Shown here: in pieces, positions 1 through 6,530 of the stretch
Layout of the letters: each line of letters opens with the position of its first letter
Position numbering within the stretch: position 1 is the stretch's first letter
Source of the DNA: Halanaerobiales bacterium
Lineage (GTDB): Bacteria; Bacillota_F; Halanaerobiia; DY22613
NCBI GenBank assembly: GCA_023128035.1
Contig: JAGMES010000133.1
Coordinates: forward strand, 1-11,551
Reading direction: 5' to 3'
Length of the DNA stretch: 11,551 nucleotides
Program-made: the position numbers and the translations under genes
The notes under the pieces: generated by a model
Seen by the model: the letters and a program-made list of their open reading frames with translations, nothing else
What the model was told of the DNA's origin: nothing
The model's database searches: none

Positions 1-88
1 TTCAACGATCATAGCCTACAATAGTGTAGGTCTTACGCGATCTCCACAAGCGTAACTTCGGGGCGAACCAACCCTAGAAAATTTGTAT
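1..88 (-). ncRNA. Candidate omega RNA (reRNA) scaffold and right end of the TnpB element
   Basis: The sequence just 3' of tnpB can form three successive small hairpins when read on the minus strand. A TTCG/CGAA stem lies at 57-60/64-67, a six-pair TTACGC/GCGTAA stem at 33-38/50-55, and a six-pair CCTACA/TGTAGG stem with loop CTAT at 15-30. TnpB nucleases are known to use an RNA made from the 3' end of tnpB plus the right end, with the guide copied from DNA outside the element. The RNA probably begins inside tnpB, and its guide would lie off the left edge of this window, so the guide cannot be read here. Confidence 0.55.
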
Positions 89-1183
89 TTATTGCATAAC
101 CATTTCCAAACCTTTGTGCAGTATGTTTATGGCTGCATTATGATCTCTATCTAATACCAGTCCACAAAATGGGCAGTCGTGTACTCTATCTGACAAACCT
201 TTTTCTACTGGTTTACCACAACTGCTACAGAGTTGACTGGTGTTCTTTGGATTGATTTTGACAAAGTTTTTTCCGTATAACTTAGACTTATACTCCAGGT
301 ACAAAGCAAGTTTGTTCCAACTTACATTTGCAATAGATTTTGCAAGTTTATGATTCTTCATCATATTGATTGTTTGCAAATCCTCTATGCAAATTAAGTC
401 GTTTTCTTTTACTAAGTTAATGCTTACTTTATGAAGATAGTCTCTACGCTGATCGGTGATCTTGGCGTGTAATTTCTGGAGATGTTTTTTAGCTTTTTCT
501 CTGTTATTGCTACCTTTTATCTTCCGGCTTAACTGACGTTGGAGCTTTTTGAATTTATTTTCGGACTTATTAAGCCATTTCGGATTATCGTAAGTCTGAC
601 CATCAGAGGTAATAACAATATATTTGATCCCCATGTCGATACCTATACACCTTTCTAAGTCTGATGTGAGTTTTTCTTCCTCAACTTCCATCGTCAAGTT
701 TACATACCATTTGTTGTTATGAAATTTGACGTTGATAATTTTTACTTTCGATGGTTCAAAATCCCTATGGTTGTTAAGTTTCACATGACCTATCTTGGAC
801 AAATAGATATATCCTTCTTTCCCAAAGTTTCTTTTAGCTTCTGCCTGTGGATAGGTAAAAGAAGTGTAATGGTATTTATCTTTGAATCTTGGATATCCAG
901 CACGCTTTTCAAAAAAGTTTTCGTAAGCATCATCCAATCTTCGTAATGCATTTTGCAAGACTTGAGATTGTACTTGCTTGTATTCAAGATTCTCGTTTTT
1001 GAACGCTGGAAGCTGATTCTGCTGGTCGGTATAAGTCAAGCCCTTCTCATGCTTTTTATAGTAAGTCTGTCGTTGATCTAAAGCGTTGTTATAGAGTTTT
1101 CGACAAAGATAAAGAGTCTGAAACATTTTCTCTTCTTGTTCTTTGGTTGGCTTGATTTCGAACCGTTTTGTAATCATCATCAT
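89..1183 (-). CDS. tnpB: TnpB RNA-guided endonuclease / IS200-IS605 OrfB transposon protein
   Basis: The protein has 364 residues, the usual length for TnpB. An N-terminal OrfB helix-turn-helix/wedge region (about 1-100) is followed by a RuvC-like nuclease. The catalytic acids appear to be D183 in GIDMG, E267 in CIEDL, and D345/D347 in the LDRDHNAA motif. A zinc ribbon with C319, C322, C337 and C340 (CSSCG and CPFCG) sits between the last two. All key residues are present, so it looks active. The start is the first of three consecutive ATG codons, preceded by GGGGTGA. TnpB proteins of this family are established RNA-guided DNA nucleases (ancestors of Cas12) that favour retention of the element by cutting donor sites after excision. 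The gene is co-directional with the upstream peptide-transport operon and may receive read-through. Confidence 0.93.
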   Translation of the reverse strand: MMMITKRFEIKPTKEQEEKMFQTLYLCRKLYNNALDQRQTYYKKHEKGLTYTDQQNQLPAFKNENLEYKQVQSQVLQNALRRLDDAYENFFEKRAGYPRFKDKYHYTSFTYPQAEAKRNFGKEGYIYLSKIGHVKLNNHRDFEPSKVKIINVKFHNNKWYVNLTMEVEEEKLTSDLERCIGIDMGIKYIVITSDGQTYDNPKWLNKSENKFKKLQRQLSRKIKGSNNREKAKKHLQKLHAKITDQRRDYLHKVSINLVKENDLICIEDLQTINMMKNHKLAKSIANVSWNKLALYLEYKSKLYGKNFVKINPKNTSQLCSSCGKPVEKGLSDRVHDCPFCGLVLDRDHNAAINILHKGLEMVMQ

Positions 1184-1345
1184 TTTTCTTCACCCCACTT
1201 TTTATCTGTATTTCATTACAAGGATCAAGTGGTAATGCAATAAAGAGACTGAATGATTATTACTACCTAATTCCACTATTATTACTAATTTCTTTGTGTT
1301 TACGACTGATTATATTTTATCATAGAATACCAATAAAATCAAGAC

Positions 1346-1394
1346 CTTGACAATTCATCCCCCACCTATAGAAGATAAGGGACTTCTTGTCAAG
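1346..1394 (-). repeat. Left-end hairpin of the TnpB element with flanking inverted repeat
   Basis: Perfect 8-bp arms CTTGACAA (1346-1353) and TTGTCAAG (1387-1394) enclose a 9-pair hairpin, 1359-1367 with 1373-1381, loop of five. The inner stem pairs fully only on the minus strand, where three positions become G-T or G-U pairs; on the plus strand the same three positions are C/A mismatches. This strand bias fits a TnpA-recognised left-end hairpin on the tnpB coding strand, or an RNA hairpin after the M20 gene. The outer arm overlaps the M20 stop codon. No good U-tract follows, so a terminator role is less likely. Confidence 0.5.
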
Positions 1395-2538
1395 TAGAGG
1401 TTAAAAGTATGATGGTTTGAGCCAATAGTTGTGATCTCTGCACCAGAGAAGCTAACTCTATATATTCTTTATCATTATGTGCCTCTCCACCTGCTGGACC
1501 TAAAGCATCAATAGTTGGCACCCCTAATGCACTAACAAAATTTCCGTCAGAACCACCACCAGTTGCAATTTCTCCTAATTCTTCTAATCCCACTAACTTT
1601 CCTGCCATTTTGAAAGTTTTGAATAATTTTTGACTCTTTTCAGTTCTCACCAATGGAGGTCTATTTAGTTCCCCATTTAAGTAAGTTTCAGTACCTTCTA
1701 CATATACTTTCTCAGCAATCTCTTGAATCTTAGCAATTATCTCTTCTGAATCCTCAATTTTCTCAACTCTTAGATCAATTCTCGCTTTAGCAAAATCAGG
1801 TACAATATTTGGACGATTTCCCCCTTCAATCACTCCAACATTCAAAGTTATACCTCTTTCGTAATTAGTCAATTTATGGATTTCAATTATTTTATGTGCT
1901 AACTCTTCGATGGCGTTTCTACCAAGTGGGTGATTGGAGCCAGCATGAGAAGCAACACCTTTGACAGTCATCTCAAAAATTCCAACTCCTTTGCGTGCTG
2001 TGACCAAACCACCTACTCTACCAGTCTCTAAAACAAAGCAAAAAGTTGCCTTCTTCCCTAGAGTTTCAATCAGAGATCTAGATGAGGGAGAACCGAGTTC
2101 TTCATCTCCATTCAAAATAATAGTAATATCAGGCAGATGAGGAAATTCTAAATCAAGTAAGGCTTTGATTGCATAATACATCGTTATTACTCCGCCCTTC
2201 ATATCACAAACCCCTGGCCCATATGCTCGATTACCATTGATAGTAAAAGGACGTTCACTCACCGTCCCCTTATTAAATACAGTATCAACATGCCCAATAA
2301 ATAAAAAATTCTTTCGAATATTTCCTTTCCTTTTTGCTACAAGGTGATTTCCCCGCTCTGACTGTTCATCAATCATTACTTCAAAACCTAACTCCGTGTA
2401 TCTATTTTTAAATATATCAATAATTTGATCGATACCAGTTTTATCATATGATCCACTATCAATAATAACAATCTCCTCTAAATCCCTAATCATCAATTCT
2501 TCTTGTTCCAAAATATATTGGTTAATCTTCTCACTCAT
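1390..2538 (-). CDS. M20-family metallopeptidase, carboxypeptidase G2 / ArgE-DapE type
   Basis: A 382-residue cytoplasmic zinc hydrolase that by family cleaves an amide bond next to a C-terminal amino acid (peptide, acyl-amino acid or folate-like substrate). All metal and catalytic residues are visible: H83 and D85 in GHVDT, bridging D112 in GPGVCDMKGG, catalytic base E146 and ligand E147 in NGDEELGS, E171 in LETG, and H354 in GEAHND. The lid/dimerisation domain is inserted at about residues 185-295 (SHAGSNHPLGRNA). The arrangement matches carboxypeptidase G2 better than PepT or DapE, but substrate cannot be assigned. No signal peptide is seen. ATG follows AGAGGAGG at 8 nt. It is the last gene of the transport operon, 14 nt after dppF, so it probably processes the imported compound. 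Its TGA stop overlaps the TTGAC that abuts the TnpB element; the final residues may therefore have been altered by insertion. Confidence 0.9.
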   Translation of the reverse strand: MSEKINQYILEQEELMIRDLEEIVIIDSGSYDKTGIDQIIDIFKNRYTELGFEVMIDEQSERGNHLVAKRKGNIRKNFLFIGHVDTVFNKGTVSERPFTINGNRAYGPGVCDMKGGVITMYYAIKALLDLEFPHLPDITIILNGDEELGSPSSRSLIETLGKKATFCFVLETGRVGGLVTARKGVGIFEMTVKGVASHAGSNHPLGRNAIEELAHKIIEIHKLTNYERGITLNVGVIEGGNRPNIVPDFAKARIDLRVEKIEDSEEIIAKIQEIAEKVYVEGTETYLNGELNRPPLVRTEKSQKLFKTFKMAGKLVGLEELGEIATGGGSDGNFVSALGVPTIDALGPAGGEAHNDKEYIELASLVQRSQLLAQTIILLTST

Positions 2539-2552
2539 CGCTACTACCTCCT

Positions 2553-3533
2553 CTAATTATTTAGCAAATGACAGGCAACTTCTCGACTATTGCACCCAGA
2601 AATATCTTTAAGTTCTGGCGCCTTCTCTCTACATATCTTCATAGCATACTTACACCGGGAATGGAAATAACAACCAGAGGGCAAATTGATTGGATTTGGT
2701 ACATCCCCTTCTAAAACCTCGTTATATGCTTTAGTTGTCGTAGTCAATTTCGGTATTGACTCAAACAAGGCTTTAGTATAAGGATGAAGTGGATTTGAAA
2801 AAATCTCTTTTGTCTCACCAATCTCACAGATCTTTCCCAAATACATTATCGCCACACGGTTACTAATATGCTTGACAACACTTAAATCATGTGCAATAAA
2901 TAAATAAGTGAGGTTAAACTCTTCTTGAAGATCCATCAACAGATTTAAAATTTGTGCTTGAATTGAAACATCTAGGGCAGAGATAGGTTCATCAGCAACA
3001 ATTAAATCTGGTTGCATCACCAAAGCTCTAGCAATTCCTATTCGTTGTCTCTGACCACCACTGAATTGATGCGGATAACGATTTATATATGCAGTATCTA
3101 TACCAACTTTGTCCATAATATGAAGTACTAAATCTTCTTGTTCCTCTTTTGGAACTAAATTATGGGTTTTAATCGGTTCAACAATAATATCCTTAACTTT
3201 CATTCTAGGATTCAATGATGCATAAGGATCCTGAAAGATCATCTGCATCCGACGACGATATTTCAATCTTTCTTTTGGTGAAAGATCTACAATGCTTTCA
3301 CCATCAAAACAGATATCACCAGAAGTAGGCTGATAAAGTCCCAAAACAGTCCGCCCAGTCGTTGATTTACCACAACCACTTTCTCCAACTAAACTCAAAG
3401 TCTCCCCTTTTTCAATATTAAAAGTAACTCCATTTACAGCATGGACAAATCTTTTTTCATTTCTCCATTTAGAAAAAAGGCCTGATTTTATCGGAAAATG
3501 TTGTTTCAAATCTTTCACTTCAACTAATGCCAT
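2553..3533 (-). CDS. dppF: Peptide ABC transporter ATP-binding protein, DppF/OppF type
   Basis: A 326-residue ATPase, one of the two nucleotide-binding subunits that power the DppBC permease from the cytoplasmic face. Visible motifs are Walker A GESGCGKST (50-58), Q-loop Q101, signature FSGGQRQR (157-164), Walker B LIVADEP (177-183) with E182, and H-loop H215. The C-terminal oligo_HPY extension (about 235-320) carries five cysteines (288, 294, 301, 314, 321), a pattern associated with an iron-sulphur site in Opp/Dpp ATPases. The GYFH-type end and QHFPI opening favour the F rather than D subunit. The ATG starts 1 nt after the dppD stop, and its SD (GGGGTGAG) lies inside the end of dppD, so translation is probably coupled. 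Substrate class (dipeptide, oligopeptide, glutathione) cannot be told from the ATPase. Confidence 0.92.
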   Translation of the reverse strand: MALVEVKDLKQHFPIKSGLFSKWRNEKRFVHAVNGVTFNIEKGETLSLVGESGCGKSTTGRTVLGLYQPTSGDICFDGESIVDLSPKERLKYRRRMQMIFQDPYASLNPRMKVKDIIVEPIKTHNLVPKEEQEDLVLHIMDKVGIDTAYINRYPHQFSGGQRQRIGIARALVMQPDLIVADEPISALDVSIQAQILNLLMDLQEEFNLTYLFIAHDLSVVKHISNRVAIMYLGKICEIGETKEIFSNPLHPYTKALFESIPKLTTTTKAYNEVLEGDVPNPINLPSGCYFHSRCKYAMKICREKAPELKDISGCNSREVACHLLNN

Positions 3534-3534
3534 C

Positions 3535-4524
3535 TTAACTCACCCCTTTCAAAGCATGTCGGAAAGTTTTGTGACATGCTGACAGATGAGAATCTCCGAT
3601 ATCTTTAAGTTCTGGCATCAGGTCACACTCAGAATCAGCATAACTACAGCGAGGCTTAAATTTACATCCTTCAGGTAAATTCATTGGATTTGGCATTAGA
3701 CCTTTGATTTGATCTAATCTTTTTTGTTCTTGATCCATTGATGGTAATGAATTGATTAAACCTTGAGTATAAGGATGTTCAGGATTACCGATCACTTGAG
3801 ATTTTGGTCCATATTCTACAATCTTACCAGCATACATTACTGCAATTTTATCTGCTATCTCTGAAACCAATGAAAGATCATGGCTAACTAAAATAAGCGA
3901 AGTTTGACGTTTTTTTATTAATCTCTGCATCAATCCCATAATCTGTGCTTGAATAGTAACATCTAAAGCTGTTGTTGGTTCATCAGCGATCAATAAATCT
4001 GGATTACTTGCCATTGCAATTGCAATTACCACACGCTGTCTCATTCCACCGCTGAATTGATGTGGGTATTGTTTTAACCTCTGTTCTGGAGAAGGGATAC
4101 CAACCATGCTTAAATATTCGATAGCTTGTTTTTTGGCTTCTTTTTTCTTCATTCCAAAATGATATTTCATTATCTCCATCAATTGATCCCCAATCGTTAA
4201 AACTGGGTTTAATGAAGTCATTGGATCCTGAAATACCATAGAAATTCGATTTCCCCTAATCTTCTCCATTTCAGAATCTTTTAATTTCAATAGATCTTTA
4301 CCCATAAAACTAACTTCACCATCAACAATATTTCCCGGGGAATTTATCAATCGTAAAATTGAAAAACCAGTAATTGATTTTCCTGCTCCTGATTCTCCAA
4401 CTAATCCCAAAACTTCGCCTCTCTTAAGTTGAAAATCTACGCCATCAACAGCTTTTATCACACCCTGTCTTGTATGAAAATATGTCTTTAAATTCTTAAC
4501 ATCTAATACTAAATCCTTCGTCAT
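3535..4524 (-). CDS. dppD: Peptide ABC transporter ATP-binding protein, DppD/OppD type
   Basis: The second ATPase subunit of the importer. An ATG at 4524 is preferred, giving 329 residues. The upstream in-frame GTG (4533) overlaps the likely SD (AGAGGGTGAG), and the same GGGTGAG-to-ATG layout precedes dppF. In GTG-start numbering, motifs are Walker A GESGAGKS (46-53), Q-loop Q102, signature SGGMRQR (161-167), Walker B LLIADEP (180-186) and H218. The C-terminal oligo_HPY domain carries C290, C296, C303 and C320 in the CKFKPRC...C arrangement typical of the D subunit. It forms a heterodimer with DppF, by family. The gene lies 20 nt after dppC from the preferred start. Both ATPases are intact with no missing motif. 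Confidence 0.92.
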   Translation of the reverse strand: MTKDLVLDVKNLKTYFHTRQGVIKAVDGVDFQLKRGEVLGLVGESGAGKSITGFSILRLINSPGNIVDGEVSFMGKDLLKLKDSEMEKIRGNRISMVFQDPMTSLNPVLTIGDQLMEIMKYHFGMKKKEAKKQAIEYLSMVGIPSPEQRLKQYPHQFSGGMRQRVVIAIAMASNPDLLIADEPTTALDVTIQAQIMGLMQRLIKKRQTSLILVSHDLSLVSEIADKIAVMYAGKIVEYGPKSQVIGNPEHPYTQGLINSLPSMDQEQKRLDQIKGLMPNPMNLPEGCKFKPRCSYADSECDLMPELKDIGDSHLSACHKTFRHALKGVS

Positions 4525-4544
4525 TCTACTCACCCTCTCCCTAC

Positions 4545-5441
4545 TTACTTTAACTTAGGATTTAAACTATCACGCAACCAATCTCCAAGAATATTAATAC
4601 TCAAAACGATCATAATAAGCATTGCCCCTGGAAAGACTACTAACCACCAATAACCACTAAAAAGCATTTTATAACCATCTGAGATCATTAATCCTAATGA
4701 AGGTTCAGTTAATGGAACACCTAAACCCAAAAAGCTTAATGTAGCCTCTAACATGATTACCTGAGCAATTTGTACGGTAGCAATTACAATAACAGGTGTC
4801 AATACATTCGGTAAAACATGTCTAAGCATAATCTTAAATTTACTAACTCCAATCAGGGTAGCCGCTTCAATAAACTCACTACCTTTAATTGTCAAGACTG
4901 ACCCTCTAACAGTTCTAGCATATGTCACCCAACTTGCTAGTCCAATTACGATAATTAATTTAAAAATGCCCCTTCCCCAGAAAGCCATCACCGTTATTGC
5001 AATTAATGTTATGGGAAAGGAAAGTTGAATATCAGCAATTCGCATAATAAGAGTATCAATTTTTCCGCCTAAAAAACCAGCAATTAATCCTAAAGCAATC
5101 CCAACAACCCCTCCTAATAAAACTGCTGCAAGACCTACTAGTAGTGAAACTCTAGTTCCATAAAGAATTGTACTTAAAACTCCCCTGCCTTGAATGTCAG
5201 AACCCAAAAGAAATTTAGATAATCCTCCATCCATCCAGATAGGTGGACGCATACTATCCATCAAGGAAATTGCTGATAAATCATAAGGATTATGGGGAGA
5301 AATAAGAGGTGCAAAAACACTAACAAAAGTAATTAGAAGTAAAAGGATTGTTGCACCAATCACAGTTTTATTCTGAAAATAATCATAAGCTATATCTGAA
5401 TCCTTAAAAGCACTAAACCATGCACGAAATTTATTTTTCAT
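4545..5441 (-). CDS. dppC: Peptide ABC transporter permease, DppC/OppC type
   Basis: A 298-residue inner-membrane permease. An N-terminal OppC_N segment with the first membrane helix (about 26-48) is followed by a periplasmic stretch containing the family motif LLGSDIQGRGVLSTILYG (about 78-95). About five further helices make up the BPD_transp_1 domain. The cytoplasmic EAA coupling loop, which docks on the ATPases, is at about 189-212 (EFIEAATLIGVSKFKIMLRH). The C-terminal GDWLRDSLNPKLK ending is the usual one for DppC. The ATG is preceded by two GAGGAG copies; the distal AGGAG, 8 nt upstream, is best placed. It sits 19 nt after dppB. It forms the channel with DppB; the specific peptide class is not readable. 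Confidence 0.93.
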   Translation of the reverse strand: MKNKFRAWFSAFKDSDIAYDYFQNKTVIGATILLLLITFVSVFAPLISPHNPYDLSAISLMDSMRPPIWMDGGLSKFLLGSDIQGRGVLSTILYGTRVSLLVGLAAVLLGGVVGIALGLIAGFLGGKIDTLIMRIADIQLSFPITLIAITVMAFWGRGIFKLIIVIGLASWVTYARTVRGSVLTIKGSEFIEAATLIGVSKFKIMLRHVLPNVLTPVIVIATVQIAQVIMLEATLSFLGLGVPLTEPSLGLMISDGYKMLFSGYWWLVVFPGAMLIMIVLSINILGDWLRDSLNPKLK

Positions 5442-5460
5442 CTCCTCTACTCCTCTACTT

Positions 5461-6426
5461 CTAATTTAGATCTACACGGGGATCAATTACAAGGTAAAGT
5501 AAATCTACAAATAAATTTATTCCTGCAAATATTACGGCAACAACTAATAGATATGCCATAACCACAGGACGATCTAATCGTTGAATGGAATCCAATATTA
5601 GTTTACCAATACCTGGCCATGCAAAAATTTTCTCTGTAATCATCGAAAAGGCAATCAATCTACCCAATTGAAGGCCAATAACTGTAACTACTGGAATCAT
5701 CGTATTTCGTAAAGCATGCTTAAAAGTAATAATTCGATTTGGCACACCCTTTGCTCGGGCAAAATTAACATAATCCGCCTGCAAGACTTCTACCATCCCA
5801 GCTTTAACCAAACGAATTAACATTGCTACCATATAAAATCCCAATGTTAACGCAGGCATAAGAATATGTTTCCAACCATCTAAGGTCAAAAGACTTGTAT
5901 CGAAATTTAGTAAACCAATAACTTCTCCTCTGCCTGATGAAGGAAGCCATGCTAAATTTACTGAAAAAAATAAAATTAATAAGATTCCAATTAAAAAAGT
6001 TGGTAAAGATATTCCAACTAAAGATCCCATCATAATTCCTTTTGAAATAAAACTATCTGACTTCACCGCTACAAACACACCTGCAGGAATAGCAATTATT
6101 ATTGAAATACACATTGCTACAAAAGATAACTCTAAAGTTGCAGGCAATCTCTCTAAAACAAGAGCCAATGCAGGCAATTGATGATAAAAAGAGATACCAA
6201 GGTTACCTCGTAGAGCATTTTTTAAAAAATTAATATATTGCATATAGATCGGCTGATCTAATCCTAAAGCAGCTTTCATCTCTTCAACCTGCCATGGTTG
6301 AGCATCTGGAGGCAATAGATTTGATATTGGATCACCAGCAAACTGCATCATCATAAATACTATGATTGTTATTACAAATAAAACAAGAATAATCTGTCCT
6401 AATCGTTTCGTGATATATTCTAACAT
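5461..6426 (-). CDS. dppB: Peptide ABC transporter permease, DppB/OppB type
   Basis: An inner-membrane permease partner of DppC. An ATG at 6426 (321 residues) is preferred over the GTG at 6435, because the SD GGAGTGA overlaps the GTG and lies 8 nt before the ATG. The protein opens with the family's YITKRLGQIILVLF first helix (about 8-32 in GTG numbering), then a periplasmic region with LGLDQPIYMQYINFLKNALRGNLG (in part about 57-80). About five helices follow, with the EAA loop at about 221-244 (DYVNFARAKGVPNRIITFKH) and the conserved EKIFAWPGIGKL (268-279) and IDPRVDLN C-terminus. This fits DppB in full length and order. It is separated from the binding-protein gene by about 104 nt containing a strong hairpin. 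Confidence 0.93.
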   Translation of the reverse strand: MLEYITKRLGQIILVLFVITIIVFMMMQFAGDPISNLLPPDAQPWQVEEMKAALGLDQPIYMQYINFLKNALRGNLGISFYHQLPALALVLERLPATLELSFVAMCISIIIAIPAGVFVAVKSDSFISKGIMMGSLVGISLPTFLIGILLILFFSVNLAWLPSSGRGEVIGLLNFDTSLLTLDGWKHILMPALTLGFYMVAMLIRLVKAGMVEVLQADYVNFARAKGVPNRIITFKHALRNTMIPVVTVIGLQLGRLIAFSMITEKIFAWPGIGKLILDSIQRLDRPVVMAYLLVVAVIFAGINLFVDLLYLVIDPRVDLN

Positions 6427-6470
6427 CTTACTCACTCCTCTACTCTACTACTAACTTCATCCATATAGGA

Positions 6471-6508
6471 TTATGGCAAATGAGGGACTTGACCCCCATT
6501 TGCCATAA
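6471..6508 (-). promoter_or_regulatory. Intercistronic stem-loop between binding protein and permease genes
   Basis: Arms 6471-6486 and 6493-6508 form a 16-pair stem with a six-base loop. On the minus strand RNA all 16 positions pair, one of them as G-U; the same position is an A/C mismatch on the plus strand, so the structure belongs to the operon transcript. There is no U-tract after it, so it is unlikely to be a plain terminator. Such hairpins after binding-protein genes are known to protect the upstream mRNA from 3' exonucleases and give more binding protein than permease; that role is inferred here. Confidence 0.7.
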
Positions 6509-6530
6509 TAAATGCTATAAAAAAAGATTT

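Larger units (their letters stand above)
1..1388 (-). mobile_element. IS200/IS605-family element, tnpB only (IS1341-like)
   Basis: The element consists of an intact tnpB gene flanked by subterminal hairpins. No TnpA (Y1 transposase) is visible, so it would need TnpA in trans to move. The proposed left end is at about 1388, directly after TTGAC (minus strand, 1393-1389), which overlaps the stop codon of the M20 peptidase gene. A hairpin lies just inside it (1359-1381). At the other end a hairpin at 15-30 lies close to the window edge, as in IS605 right ends, so the true right boundary is at or beyond base 1. Insertion 3' of a short target motif without target duplication is established behaviour of this family; the exact boundaries here are inferred. 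Confidence 0.75.

Noticed and set aside
719..987. Short ORFs on both strands overlapping tnpB
   Set aside because: They lie inside the intact tnpB frame, have no recognisable motifs and no convincing ribosome binding site.
1184..1389. A tnpA gene or remnant upstream of tnpB
   Set aside because: Only about 200 bp are present, with no open frame and no HUH or tyrosine motif; it looks like left-end sequence.
4525..4533. GTG start for dppD, and likewise GTG at 6435 for dppB, GTG at 11431 for the PII-like gene and TTG at 9163 for the membrane protein
   Set aside because: In each case the upstream codon overlaps or precedes the Shine-Dalgarno sequence, and an ATG lies 6-8 nt after that sequence.
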